DNA from: JANNNF01 sp040385825
Lineage (GTDB): Bacteria; Pseudomonadota; Alphaproteobacteria; Rhodobacterales; Rhodobacteraceae
Direction of reading: 5' to 3'
DNA length: 64,000 nt
Assembly (NCBI GenBank): GCA_040385825.1
Contig: JAZKGQ010000006.1
Span: 620,001-684,000 of the forward strand
The notes under the pieces are model-generated. The model made no database searches and was not told where the DNA came from. It was given only the letters and a program-made list of their open reading frames with translations. Below are positions 50,010 through 58,883 of the stretch, piece by piece. Each line of letters opens with the position of its first letter. The first letter of the stretch is position 1. The translations under genes were made by a program, and so were the position numbers.

Positions 50010-50704
50010 CCGAACCTGCGGCGCATCTGCTGGTCGTCGATGACGATGAACGCATCCGGGGGCTGTTGCAGAAGTTCCTGATCCGGTCGGGGTTTCTGGT
50101 ATCAGTCGCGCGCGATGCCGCCCAGGCCCGGCGTCTGCTGGCGGGGTTGGAGTTCGACATGATCGTGCTGGATGTGATGATGCCGGGCGAGGATGGTGTC
50201 AGCCTCACCCGCGATCTGCGCAAAAAGATGACGACGCCGATCCTGCTGCTGACCGCCAAGGGCGAAACCTCCAACCGGATCGAAGGGTTCGAGGCCGGGG
50301 CCGACGACTATCTGGTCAAACCGTTCGAGCCGAAAGAACTGCTGCTGCGCATCAACGCCATTCTGCGCCGGGTGCCGGTGGCAAAGCCTGCGGAAGCGGT
50401 GCCACGCGTGCTGCATCTGGGGGCCGTGCGCTATGACATGGACCGCGGCGAATTGTGGCGCGGCCCGGATGTGGTGCGCCTGACCGCGACCGAAGCCGCC
50501 CTGATGCGGATTTTCGCGGCACAGCCCGGCCTGCCGGTGACCCGCGAAAAGCTGGTCGGCGATCTGGGCCGCGATGATGCGGCACAGGAACGCGCGGTCG
50601 ATGTGCAGATCACCCGCCTGCGCCGCAAGATAGAGGACGACCCGAAACAGCCGCGCTATCTGCAGACGGTGCGGGGCGAAGGCTATATGCTGGCCCCGGA
50701 TTGA
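50006..50704 (+). CDS. petR: OmpR-family response regulator, PetR-like
   Basis: 232 residues: a receiver with VVDDDERIRGLLQKF, the phospho-acceptor aspartate in MIVLDVMMPGEDG and lysine in YLVKPFEPKELL, then a winged-helix output domain (VRLTATEAALMRIFAAQPGL, QITRLRRKIEDDPKQPRYLQ, VRGEGYML). No cognate kinase is adjacent. It is translationally coupled to the MarR gene before it. Assigned as PetR by the pair arrangement. Confidence 0.8.
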   Translation: MTEPAAHLLVVDDDERIRGLLQKFLIRSGFLVSVARDAAQARRLLAGLEFDMIVLDVMMPGEDGVSLTRDLRKKMTTPILLLTAKGETSNRIEGFEAGADDYLVKPFEPKELLLRINAILRRVPVAKPAEAVPRVLHLGAVRYDMDRGELWRGPDVVRLTATEAALMRIFAAQPGLPVTREKLVGDLGRDDAAQERAVDVQITRLRRKIEDDPKQPRYLQTVRGEGYMLAPD

Positions 50705-50803
50705 CCGACCCCGCCACAGTTGCGGCAAGATTGACCTGTATCGCCACAGCCGCGCAAGGTGTCTCGTGACATGTGTGGGAGAGAGATGGAAATGGAGACT
50801 GGA

Positions 50804-51292
50804 ATGATCGTCAGGACTGCCGCCGTGATGTGGCTTGCCTTGGGGCTTGGGGCTGCCTCGGCCCAGGATCTGGTCTCGGTGGGCGAGGTGGGCCCGTGGA
50901 GCATCTATGTCGACCCGACCGTCGGCAATGGCTGTCTGATCAACGCGGTGTTCGAGGACGGGTCCGATGTGCGCATCGGATTGGATATGGACGCGGGCAC
51001 CGGCTATATGATCGCGGCCAATTCGGCCTGGGAAGGCATCGAGGAAGGCACCGAATACCAGATCGGCCTTGATCTGGACGGCGAGGTCTACAACGGCACC
51101 GGCACCGGGATCATTCTGGATGATCTGCCGGGGGTCGATATTCCGTTTGAAACCGTCGACTTCCTGATGGATGTGGCGACCAAGCAGACCCTGACGCTGA
51201 GCAATGCCGAAGGCCCGGTCATGGTGATCGACCTGACCGACAGCCACGCCGCGCTGTTGCAGGCGCTGGAGTGTCAGGACAACCAGGGCTGA
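50804..51292 (+). CDS. Secreted acidic protein of unknown function
   Basis: 162 residues with a signal peptide (IVRTAAVMWLALGLGAASA then QDLVSVG). The mature protein is acidic, beta-rich by sequence (GPWSIYVDPTVGNGCLINAV, YQIGLDLDGEVYNGTGTGII), and has two cysteines that could pair. No enzymatic motif was seen. ATG 50804 begins the signal peptide; upstream in-frame ATGs at 50759, 50786 and 50792 would mask it. It stands alone between petR and the deacetylase gene. It may be exported to the periplasm. Confidence 0.65.
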   Translation: MIVRTAAVMWLALGLGAASAQDLVSVGEVGPWSIYVDPTVGNGCLINAVFEDGSDVRIGLDMDAGTGYMIAANSAWEGIEEGTEYQIGLDLDGEVYNGTGTGIILDDLPGVDIPFETVDFLMDVATKQTLTLSNAEGPVMVIDLTDSHAALLQALECQDNQG

Positions 51293-51306
51293 CCCTGCAC
51301 AAGGCG

Positions 51307-51329
51307 CCGGGGGACTGCAGGTCCCCCGG
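51307..51329. repeat. GC-rich hairpin downstream of the secreted protein gene
   Basis: Arms CCGGGGGAC (51307-51315) and GTCCCCCGG (51321-51329) around TGCAG. It lacks a T run but is followed by GACCCCCTCTGGGATATTTG, a kind of intergenic string I know to be widespread in this family. It may end the upstream transcript. Confidence 0.5.
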
Positions 51330-51370
51330 ACCCCCTCTGGGATATTTGTACCAATGTGAAAGGGCAAAAC

Positions 51371-52279
51371 ATGCTGTTGTTTTCACATGTCGAGACTGCC
51401 GGCCATGTCACGCCGCCCGGTCATCCTGAACAGGTGGCGCGGTTTCAGGCGGTGATGGACGGGCTGGCGGGGTTCGATCTGGACCGGCGCGAGGCCCCGT
51501 TGGGGAATGAGGCTGATGTGCTGCGTTGCCATCCGCCCGGCTATCTGGCGCGGGTGAAGGCGGCGGTGCCCGGTCAGGGCTGGGCGCAACTGGACGGCGA
51601 CACCTATCTGTCGCCGGGGTCTTTTGTTGCCGCCATGCGGGCAGTTGGCGGCATCTGTGCGGCGGTGGATGCGGTGATCGCGGGTGAAGGACGGCGCGCC
51701 TTTGTGGTGGCGCGGCCGCCGGGGCATCATGCCGAAACCGAAACCGCCATGGGGTTTTGTCTGTTCGGCACGGTGGCGATTGCGGCCAAACGGGCGCTGG
51801 AGGTGCATGGGCTGTCGCGCGTGGCGATCGTCGATTTCGACGTGCATCACGGCAACGGCACGCAGGATCTGCTGTGGGACGAGGGTCGCTGCCTGTTCGC
51901 CTCGACCCATCAGATGCCCCTGTATCCGGGGTCGGGGGCACCGGACGAACGCGGCGCGCAGGGGCAGATACTGAACGTGCCGCTGCGCGAAGGGTCGGGC
52001 AGTCTGGCGATGCGGCAGGCCTATGAACGGGTGATCTTTCCGGCACTGAAGGCCTGGCAGCCAGAGCTGTTGCTGATCTCGGCCGGGTTCGATGCGCATG
52101 AGGCCGACCCGCTGGCCGGGCTGACCTGGCAGACCGAGGATTACGCCTGGGTCACGCAGGGCCTGTGCGATTTTGGCGGCGGGCGGGTGGTATCGGTGCT
52201 GGAGGGCGGTTATGATCTGCCAGCGCTGGCGGCATCGGTTGCCGCACATGTGGGCGTCTTAGCGGAGCAGGGCCAATGA
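51371..52279 (+). CDS. Histone-deacetylase-family deacetylase
   Basis: 302 residues of the class II HDAC / acetylpolyamine amidohydrolase / AcuC group. Zinc and catalytic motifs are present: ARPPGHHAETETAMGFCLF (tandem His), VAIVDFDVHHGNGTQDLLWD (Asp and His ligands) and LISAGFDAHEADPLAG (second Asp ligand), then VSVLEGGYDL. It removes acetyl groups from lysine or polyamine substrates; the true substrate is unknown. ATG 51371 with AAAGGG 7 bases before it. Its end overlaps xseB (ATGA), and it heads the HDAC-xseB-ispA-dxs run. Confidence 0.88.
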   Translation: MLLFSHVETAGHVTPPGHPEQVARFQAVMDGLAGFDLDRREAPLGNEADVLRCHPPGYLARVKAAVPGQGWAQLDGDTYLSPGSFVAAMRAVGGICAAVDAVIAGEGRRAFVVARPPGHHAETETAMGFCLFGTVAIAAKRALEVHGLSRVAIVDFDVHHGNGTQDLLWDEGRCLFASTHQMPLYPGSGAPDERGAQGQILNVPLREGSGSLAMRQAYERVIFPALKAWQPELLLISAGFDAHEADPLAGLTWQTEDYAWVTQGLCDFGGGRVVSVLEGGYDLPALAASVAAHVGVLAEQGQ

Positions 52280-52515
52280 CCGACACACCGATTGCCGAGA
52301 TGAGCTTTGAGCAGGCCATGGCCGCACTTGAGGCGGTGGTGGGCCAGTTGGAGCGTGGCGATGTGGCGCTGGAGGCGTCGATTGCGCTGTACGAACGCGG
52401 GGCGGCGCTGAAGGCGCATTGTGCGGGAAAGCTGCGCGAGGCCGAGGAAAAGGTGGAACTGATCCGCGCGCAGGAAGGCCGCGCGGTGGGCACGACCCCG
52501 GTGGAGGGGCTTTGA
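52276..52515 (+). CDS. xseB: Exodeoxyribonuclease VII small subunit
   Basis: 79 residues with the XseB pattern MSFEQAMAALEAVVGQLERG, DVALEASIALYERGAALKAH and REAEEKVELIRAQ. It joins XseA (not in window) in a single-strand exonuclease. Its stop overlaps the TTG start of ispA (TTGA), a frequent gene order in bacteria linking xseB with isoprenoid genes. Confidence 0.93.
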   Translation: MTDTPIAEMSFEQAMAALEAVVGQLERGDVALEASIALYERGAALKAHCAGKLREAEEKVELIRAQEGRAVGTTPVEGL

Positions 52516-53381
52516 GCTTTGCCACCCTGCTGGCGCGCGATGCGGGGCTGATCCAGACCCGTCTGGATGCAGCACTGGCGCACCGTGCCGAGGTGCCGGT
52601 GGTGGCCGCGATGCGCTATGCCGTGCAGGGCGGCAAGCGTCTGCGCGGGTTTCTGGTGCTGGAATCGGCGCGGATGCTGGGGGTGACCGAGGGCCGCGCC
52701 CTGAGTGCGGCGGCGGCGGTCGAGGCGCTGCACGCCTACAGCCTTGTGCATGATGACCTGCCGTCGATGGATGATGACGACCTGCGCCGGGGTCTGCCGA
52801 CCGTTCATGTGAGATGGGATGAGGCGACGGCGGTGCTGGCGGGTGACGCGCTGCAAACGCTGGCGTTTGAATTGCTGTGTGATCCGGCGATCGGGGCGGC
52901 AGAGGTGCGGATTGCGCTGGTGGCGGGGCTGGCGCGGGCGTCGGGGGCCGAAGGCATGGTGCTGGGTCAGGCGCTGGACATTGCCGCCGAAACCGCCATG
53001 GCCCCGCTGACGCTGGACCAGATCACCGCCTTGCAGGCCGGCAAGACCGGCGCGCTGATCGGGTGGGCGGCGCAGGCCGGGGCCGTGCTGGCGGGGACGG
53101 ATGTGGCGCCGCTGCGCGCCTATGCCACGGCCGTCGGGCTTGCCTTTCAGATCGCCGATGACATTCTGGATGTGACGGGCGATGCCACCAAGGCGGGCAA
53201 GCGGCTGCACAAGGATGCCGAGGCGGGCAAGGCCACTTTCGTCTCGCTTCTGGGGCTGGACGCCGCGCGGGCGCGGGCCAGGGCGCTGGTCGATCAGGCG
53301 GAAGGCCACCTGTCGCCCTATGGTGCGGCGGCGGGCAACTTGATTGCGGCGGCGCGCTTCGTTATCGCACGCGAGAGTTAA
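52512..53381 (+). CDS. ispA: Farnesyl diphosphate synthase (polyprenyl synthase) IspA
   Basis: 289 residues with both aspartate-rich motifs: LVHDDLPSMDDDDLRRG (first) and FQIADDILDVTGD (second), plus MRYAVQGGKRLRGFLVLES near the N terminus. It condenses isopentenyl and dimethylallyl diphosphates to farnesyl (or geranylgeranyl) diphosphate for quinones and carotenoids. The start is most likely the TTG at 52512 overlapping the xseB stop; the longer frame from 52419 runs inside xseB in another frame. dxs follows after about 15 bases. Confidence 0.93.
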   Translation: MSFATLLARDAGLIQTRLDAALAHRAEVPVVAAMRYAVQGGKRLRGFLVLESARMLGVTEGRALSAAAAVEALHAYSLVHDDLPSMDDDDLRRGLPTVHVRWDEATAVLAGDALQTLAFELLCDPAIGAAEVRIALVAGLARASGAEGMVLGQALDIAAETAMAPLTLDQITALQAGKTGALIGWAAQAGAVLAGTDVAPLRAYATAVGLAFQIADDILDVTGDATKAGKRLHKDAEAGKATFVSLLGLDAARARARALVDQAEGHLSPYGAAAGNLIAAARFVIARES

Positions 53382-53396
53382 TGCCCGGAGGGGATG

Positions 53397-55307
53397 ATGG
53401 ACCGACCCAAGACCCCCGTGCTGGACCGGGTGAAGATCCCCGCCGACATGAAGGCGCTGACCGACCGCGAGCTGCGGCTGCTGGCTGATGAACTGCGCGC
53501 CGAGACGATTTCGGCGGTGTCGGTGACGGGCGGCCATCTGGGCGCAGGTCTGGGGGTGGTGGAATTGACCGTGGCGCTGCACGCGGTGTTCGACACGCCG
53601 CGCGACAAGCTGATCTGGGACGTGGGCCACCAGTGCTATCCGCACAAGATATTGACCGGGCGGCGCGACCGCATCCGCAGCCTGCGCACCGAAGGCGGGT
53701 TGTCGGGGTTCACCAAGCGCAGCGAGTCGCCCTATGACCCGTTCGGGGCGGCGCATAGCTCGACCTCGATTTCGGCCGCGCTTGGCTTTGCCATGGCTGC
53801 CGATCTGGGCGGCGATCCGGGTGATGCTATTGCAGTGATCGGCGACGGGTCGATGAGTGCCGGCATGGCGTTCGAGGCGATGAACAACGCGGGCCATCTG
53901 AAAAAGCGGCTGTTCGTCATTCTGAACGACAACGAAATGTCGATTGCCCCGCCGACCGGGGCACTGTCGTCGTACCTGTCGCGGCTTTATGCCGAACCGC
54001 CGATGCATGATCTGAAACAGGCGGCGAAGGGGTTTGTGTCGCTGCTGCCGGAACCCTTGCAGGAAGGGGCGCGGCGGGCCAAGGAAATGCTGAAAGGCAT
54101 GGCCGTGGGCGGTACCCTGTTCGAGGAGTTGGGATTTTCCTACATCGGCCCGATTGATGGCCATGATCTGGACCAGTTGCTGCCGGTGCTGCGCACCGCC
54201 AGGGCGCGGGCGACCGGGCCGATCCTGCTGCATGTGATCACCAAGAAGGGCAAAGGCTATGCCCCCGCCGAGGCCGCGCGCGACAAGGGCCATGCGACGG
54301 GCAAGTTCGACGTGCTGACCGGGGTGCAGGCCAAGGCGGTGTCGAATGCGCCCAGCTATACCAAGGTGTTCGCCCAGTCCCTGATCCGGCAGGCCGAGGC
54401 CGACAGCCGCATCGTGGCGGTGACGGCGGCGATGCCGGATGGCACCGGGCTGAACCTGTTTGCCGACCGCTTTCCCAAACGCTGCTTTGACGTGGGCATT
54501 GCCGAACAGCACGCAGTGACGTTTTCCGCGGGTCTTGCCGCGGGGGGGATGAAGCCGTTCTGCACGATCTATTCCACCTTCCTGCAACGCGGGTATGATC
54601 AGGTGGTGCATGACGTGGCGATCCAGCGTCTGCCGGTGCGCTTTGCCATCGACCGGGCCGGGTTGGTGGGGGCCGATGGCGCGACCCATGCCGGGGCGTT
54701 CGATGTGGCCTATCTGGCGAACCTGCCCGGCTTTGTGGTGATGGCCGCAGCGGATGAGGCTGAACTGGTGCATATGGTTGCCACCGCGGCGGCGCATGAC
54801 GACGGGCCGATTGCCTTCCGCTTTCCGCGCGGCGATGGCACGGGGTGCGAGATGCCAGCAGCGGGCGTGCCGCTGGAGATCGGCCGGGGACGGTTGATCC
54901 GCGAGGGCAACCGGGTGGCGATCCTGTCCTTTGGCACAAGGCTGGCCGAGGTTCTGAAAGCTGCCGAAGGGCTGGCGGCGCGGGGTCTGTCGCCGACCGT
55001 GGTGGATGCCCGCTTTGCCAAGCCGCTGGACCGTGACCTGATCCTGAACCTTGCCCGCAACCATGAGGCCTTGATCACCGTCGAGGAGGGCGCGGTCGGC
55101 GGGTTCGGCAGCCATGTCGCGCAGTTGCTGGCCGATGAGGGCGTGTTCGACCGGGGGCTGAAGTACCGCTCGATGGTGCTGCCGGACATCTTCATTGATC
55201 AGGCCAGCCCTGACCGGATGTATCAGGTCGCTGGCATGGATGCGGCGCAGATCGAGGCACGGGTGCTGCACACGCTTGGGGTGGCGGTCGTGGGACTGCG
55301 GGCGTGA
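53397..55307 (+). CDS. dxs: 1-deoxy-D-xylulose-5-phosphate synthase Dxs
   Basis: 636 residues of a thiamine-diphosphate enzyme. ThDP motif is seen in VIGDGSMSAGMAFEAMNNAG then NDNEMSIAPPTGALSSY, and the C-terminal region has FDVGIAEQHAVTFSAGLAAG, DRAGLVGADGATHAGAFDVA and the final VEEGAVGGFGSHVAQLLADE. It makes DXP, the entry step of the MEP isoprenoid pathway and a thiamine precursor. GGAGG precedes ATG 53397 by 5 bases; the adjacent ATG 53394 is possible. A thiamine uptake operon lies immediately downstream on the other strand. Confidence 0.96.
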   Translation: MDRPKTPVLDRVKIPADMKALTDRELRLLADELRAETISAVSVTGGHLGAGLGVVELTVALHAVFDTPRDKLIWDVGHQCYPHKILTGRRDRIRSLRTEGGLSGFTKRSESPYDPFGAAHSSTSISAALGFAMAADLGGDPGDAIAVIGDGSMSAGMAFEAMNNAGHLKKRLFVILNDNEMSIAPPTGALSSYLSRLYAEPPMHDLKQAAKGFVSLLPEPLQEGARRAKEMLKGMAVGGTLFEELGFSYIGPIDGHDLDQLLPVLRTARARATGPILLHVITKKGKGYAPAEAARDKGHATGKFDVLTGVQAKAVSNAPSYTKVFAQSLIRQAEADSRIVAVTAAMPDGTGLNLFADRFPKRCFDVGIAEQHAVTFSAGLAAGGMKPFCTIYSTFLQRGYDQVVHDVAIQRLPVRFAIDRAGLVGADGATHAGAFDVAYLANLPGFVVMAAADEAELVHMVATAAAHDDGPIAFRFPRGDGTGCEMPAAGVPLEIGRGRLIREGNRVAILSFGTRLAEVLKAAEGLAARGLSPTVVDARFAKPLDRDLILNLARNHEALITVEEGAVGGFGSHVAQLLADEGVFDRGLKYRSMVLPDIFIDQASPDRMYQVAGMDAAQIEARVLHTLGVAVVGLRA

Positions 55308-55380
55308 AAGGCGGTGCAGACCCCCATGCTGCGGTGTCCCGGCGTGGGGCGCTGTTGTAAGTATTTGAAAGTATGTATAT

Positions 55381-56076
55381 TTACCGGCTTTCGCCAAGAT
55401 AGGCTTGCAGCGCCTCAGGCGGATTGGCGAACAGATCGGCGGTGCTGACGGGGGCATGCGCTTTGCCATTTGCCACCAGCACGGTCTGCGGGCAGAGGTG
55501 CCGGGCATCGGCAGGGTCATGGGTGACCATCAGCAGCGCCGCCCCGGTGGCCCCTGCGACCGAGGCCACAAGGTCCAGCATTTCGGACTTCAGCGCCGGG
55601 CCGAGTGCGGCAAAGGGTTCGTCCAGCAACAGCAGGGGTCTGGCCCGCAGCAAGGCGCGGGCAAGGGCCGCGCGCCCCTGCTGACCGCCCGAAAGCTGGG
55701 CGGGTTTGCGGGGACCGAAGCCCGCAAGGCCGACCTGGGCCAGGGCGTCTTCGACCGCCTTGTGCTGGGCAGGCGACAGGCGCAGCGCGGGGTTCAGCCC
55801 GAGGCCCAGGTTTTGCGCGATCGTCAGATGCGGGAACAGGTTCTGGTCCTGAAACAGGATGCTGACGGGCCGGGTGCCGGCAGGGCCAAGGGGCTGGCCG
55901 TTCCACTGAATTTCCCCCGAGGCGTGGGGAATGAAACCTGCAATCGCCGCCAGCAGCGTGGATTTGCCCGCCCCCGACGGCCCGATCAGCGCCACGCGGT
56001 CGCCGGGGTTGACCTGCCAGTCGGCGGTCAGGGCAAAGTTGCCGACGGTCAGGTGCAGGTCACGCAGGGTCAGCAT
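55381..56076 (-). CDS. thiQ: Thiamine ABC transporter ATPase ThiQ
   Basis: 231 residues: Walker A ALIGPSGAGKSTLLAAIAGF, Q loop and the signature PAQLSGGQQGRAALARALLR, Walker B PLLLLDEPFAALGP, and the H motif MVTHDPADA. It powers uptake of thiamine or its pyrophosphate. ATG 56076 begins the homology and overlaps the end of thiP by 17 bases. It is the last gene of the TPP-controlled operon. Confidence 0.9.
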   Translation of the reverse strand: MLTLRDLHLTVGNFALTADWQVNPGDRVALIGPSGAGKSTLLAAIAGFIPHASGEIQWNGQPLGPAGTRPVSILFQDQNLFPHLTIAQNLGLGLNPALRLSPAQHKAVEDALAQVGLAGFGPRKPAQLSGGQQGRAALARALLRARPLLLLDEPFAALGPALKSEMLDLVASVAGATGAALLMVTHDPADARHLCPQTVLVANGKAHAPVSTADLFANPPEALQAYLGESR

Positions 56077-57610
56077 GGCGGCCTCCCTGGTCACAGGCCC
56101 AGAACAGGGCAAAGCTGAGCGTCACGAGGATCAGGGCGGCGGCGGCGGCAGCCTCCATCCGGTAGGCGCCCATCAGGCGGTGTACGACCAGCGGCAGGGT
56201 TGCGCCCTGATCCGTGGCGAACAGCGCAATCACCCCCAGATCGCCCATCGACAGCGCGGCCGCAATGCCTGCGCCAAAGCCCAAGGGGCGGGCAAGCCGG
56301 GGCAGGGTCAGCCAACGCAGCCGGGCAAGACCGTGCAGCGACAGGCTGCTTGCAAGGCGGTCATAACCTTGGTGCAGGGCGCGGGCCTCGGGCAGCAGCA
56401 GGCGATAGAGAAAGGGCAGCGACAGGGCCGTGTTGACAAGGATCGTCACCGGCAGCGCCAGACGGGCAGGGGGCACCAAGGGTTGCGCCAGCAGGAACAA
56501 TCCGGTGCCCAGCACAAGGCCCGAGGTGGCCAGCGGCAGCATCGCCACCGCATCGAACAGCCGGTTGGGCCGGGCGGCCACAGCCAGCGCCAGCGTCAGG
56601 GCGGCGGCGGTGGACAGCGTGGCCGACACCAGCGCCACCAGAAGCGAGCGCAGGGTGGCAGGCCACAGGCTGGCGGGCAGGTCGGCAAGGCCGGGCAGGC
56701 CGCGCAGCACGACTGCGCCAAGCGGCAGGATCAGGAACAGGGCGGCGGCCAGAATGACGGCGGCGTCCATCCCCTTGCGCCAGCCGCCCGGCGCGGCGGG
56801 CAGGGTGGCACGGTCCTGCCCCGCGCCAAAGGCGGCGGGCCGCGCCAGCCCCCATGCGGCACTGGCGGCAATCGCGCAGAGCAGGAATTGCAGCCCCGCC
56901 AGCGTGGCCGCCCGCCCCAGATCATAGTCAAACCGCAGCGCCTGATAGATGGCGAGTTCCACCGTAGTAGCCCGTGGTCCGCCACCAAGGGTCAGCGCCA
57001 CGGCAAAGCTGGTCAGGCACAGGGTGAAGATGATCAGTGCGGCCCCTGGCAGCACTTCGCGCAGCATCGGGGCCTCCAGATGGCGAAAGCTGTCGCGGGG
57101 GGCAAAGCCCAGGGATTGGCCGAGGCGGAAGCGTTCGGCAGGGATGGCCTGCCAGCCTTGCAGGATCATCCTTGTCGCCAGCGGCAGGTTCAGGAACACA
57201 TGGGCCAGCACCACCCCGTGCAGCCCGTAGATCGACAGCGGCGGCAGGCCGATCAGCGACAGGCCGCCATTCAGCAGACCGGACCGGCCAAAGACAGCGA
57301 TCAGGCCGAGGGTGGCCACGATGACCGGCAGCAGGAACGGCGCGCCCATCAGGGTGATCAGCGCGCGCCGCCCGACAAAGCGGCGGCGGGCCAGCGCGCG
57401 GGCGACGGGAATGGCCAGCAGGGTCGACACCGCGGCCGACAGGGCCGCCTGCAACAGGGTAAAGCGGACTGCAGCCCAGTCGGCGGGCGTCGGGGTGAAC
57501 CCTTCGGCGCGCAGCGACAGGGCCGCAAGGGGGGCCAGAACAAAGCCTGCCAGCCCAGCGGCCACCGCCGCTGCGCCAAGCCTTGTGATCACCGGCCCCC
57601 CCATTGTCAT
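56060..57610 (-). CDS. thiP: Thiamine ABC transporter permease ThiP
   Basis: 516 residues with two fused permease halves, each with an EAA-type loop; the hydrophobic profile shows about twelve membrane segments (for example AAVAAGLAGFVLAPLAALSL, FLLPVIVATLGLIAVFGRSG, LLVALVSATLSTAAALTLAL). Fused halves are usual for ThiP. ATG 57610 is nearest to the thiB stop; 57604 is a possible alternative. It lies between thiB and thiQ. Confidence 0.88.
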   Translation of the reverse strand: MTMGGPVITRLGAAAVAAGLAGFVLAPLAALSLRAEGFTPTPADWAAVRFTLLQAALSAAVSTLLAIPVARALARRRFVGRRALITLMGAPFLLPVIVATLGLIAVFGRSGLLNGGLSLIGLPPLSIYGLHGVVLAHVFLNLPLATRMILQGWQAIPAERFRLGQSLGFAPRDSFRHLEAPMLREVLPGAALIIFTLCLTSFAVALTLGGGPRATTVELAIYQALRFDYDLGRAATLAGLQFLLCAIAASAAWGLARPAAFGAGQDRATLPAAPGGWRKGMDAAVILAAALFLILPLGAVVLRGLPGLADLPASLWPATLRSLLVALVSATLSTAAALTLALAVAARPNRLFDAVAMLPLATSGLVLGTGLFLLAQPLVPPARLALPVTILVNTALSLPFLYRLLLPEARALHQGYDRLASSLSLHGLARLRWLTLPRLARPLGFGAGIAAALSMGDLGVIALFATDQGATLPLVVHRLMGAYRMEAAAAAALILVTLSFALFWACDQGGRHADPA

Positions 57611-57611
57611 G

Positions 57612-58592
57612 TCACCGCGACAGGGCGGTCTGCCATTCGGCAAGGGCCGCATCGCGGGCGGCCTGGGCCTCGGTGGCCGACAGCAGCAGCGAGGTTGCCG
57701 GACGCAGCGATTCAAACCCTTCGGGCAGGCCCGCTGCGGGGGTGACGGCAGGATACATCCAGTTGGTGGTGGGAATCACCGCCTGAAAGCCGTCGGTCTG
57801 CATGAAGGCCAGGAAGGCATCGGCCAATGCCGGCTGATCGGTGGCCGCCAGTTTGCCTGCCACCTCGACCTGCATGTAGTGGCCTTCGCTGAAGGGGGCG
57901 GCAGATTTGGTGGCGTCCTGCTCGGCGATCAGGTGATAGGCGGGCGAGGTGGTGTAGGACAGGGCCATGTCGGCCTCGCCTTCCAGAAACAGGCCGTAAG
58001 CCTCGGACCAGCCGGGGGTCACGGTCACGATGTTGTCGGCAAGATCCGCCCAGATCTGCGGGGCCTTGTCGCCGTAGGCCGCCTTGACCCACATTAGCAG
58101 GCCAAGACCGGGGGTCGAGGACCGGGGGTCCTGAATCACGATCTTGAGGTCGGAGGCGGCCAGATCCGTGAACGAGGTGGGCGGGGTGGTCAGTTTGGTG
58201 TTGTCATAGACAAAGGCGAACCAGCCCCAGTCGAAGGGCAGGAAATTCGCATCATCAAAGGGCACCGGCAGGTCGGTCTTGGCCGTGATGCCATGCGGGG
58301 CGAACAGGCCGGTGGCGGTGGCCGCCGCCGTCAGGTTGGTATCAAGGCCCAGTACGACATCGGCGTCGGACGAAGGCCCTTCCAACTGAATGCGCGCCAG
58401 CAGGGCGGCGCCGTCGCCTGCCCCGACGAATTGCAGATCGCAGGCGCAGGTGGCCTCGAACGCCTTTTCGATGGCGGGGCCGGGGCCCCATTCGGAAACG
58501 AAGCTGTCATAGGTCAGCACGGTAAGCACGGGGGTTTCAGCCATTGCCGTGGTGGCAAGGACAGACAGGCCCGCAGCGAGGAGTTTGGTCAT
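57612..58592 (-). CDS. thiB: Thiamine-binding periplasmic protein ThiB
   Basis: 326 residues with a signal peptide (TKLLAAGLSVLATTAMA then ETPVLTVLTYDSF). The TVLTYDSFVSEWGPGPAIEK opening, DADVVLGLDTNLTAAATATG and FDWGWFAFVYD segments are typical of ThiB/TbpA. It captures thiamine and its phosphates for ThiPQ. ATG 58592 begins the signal peptide; the longer frame back to 58679 runs through the riboswitch and is not translated. Confidence 0.92.
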   Translation of the reverse strand: MTKLLAAGLSVLATTAMAETPVLTVLTYDSFVSEWGPGPAIEKAFEATCACDLQFVGAGDGAALLARIQLEGPSSDADVVLGLDTNLTAAATATGLFAPHGITAKTDLPVPFDDANFLPFDWGWFAFVYDNTKLTTPPTSFTDLAASDLKIVIQDPRSSTPGLGLLMWVKAAYGDKAPQIWADLADNIVTVTPGWSEAYGLFLEGEADMALSYTTSPAYHLIAEQDATKSAAPFSEGHYMQVEVAGKLAATDQPALADAFLAFMQTDGFQAVIPTTNWMYPAVTPAAGLPEGFESLRPATSLLLSATEAQAARDAALAEWQTALSR

Positions 58593-58639
58593 GGTTTCTC
58601 CATTCTGCGACGGTATAGGTCGGGAATGGGGATACCCCA

Positions 58640-58735
58640 TGCACCTTCCCTCCGCCGGTATGATCCGGTTCAGGTTCAACGGGTCCGCTTGCGCATCTCA
58701 GCCAGGGGTCTTGCGACCCATGGCACCCCGAGGTG
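58640..58735 (-). ncRNA. TPP riboswitch (THI element)
   Basis: On the minus strand just before thiB the conserved THI-box blocks appear in order: TCGGGGTGCC, then GGCTGAGATG, then CCGTTGAACCTGA and CCGGATCATACCGGCGGAGG. These match the pyrophosphate- and pyrimidine-sensing helices of the TPP aptamer. About 50 bases separate it from the thiB ATG. High thiamine pyrophosphate should lower expression of the uptake operon. Confidence 0.95.
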
Positions 58736-58740
58736 AGGCG

Positions 58741-58883
58741 GACCATAGGCGAAACCGGGCGCTGTGCAAGGGGGGTTGTGGGGGGCACCCGGAATGGCGG
58801 GGTGAACCCCGCCCTACGGGTTGGGTGGAGTGGGTGATGCCAGCCGACGAGGGCGGGGGGATGGGCGACAGGCGCCCATCCGG
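58741..58883. other. Intergenic region between thiB riboswitch and clpB end
   Basis: A GC-rich stretch with one hairpin (GGCGGGG 58796-58802, TGAA, CCCCGCC 58807-58813) that resembles a dispersed intergenic repeat in this family. It may end clpB transcription on the minus strand, though there is no T run. No gene seen. Confidence 0.4.

Noticed and set aside
52152..55520. A 1122-codon minus-strand frame opposite xseB, ispA and dxs
   Set aside because: Composition typical of antisense frames, no domain, and the plus-strand genes are full-length enzymes with intact motifs.
58593..58679. N-terminal extension of ThiB
   Set aside because: This stretch includes the 3' part of the TPP riboswitch and would mask the signal peptide.
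58796..58813. A second riboswitch or RNA gene before clpB's end
   Set aside because: A simple GC hairpin without conserved aptamer blocks, in a position downstream of clpB.
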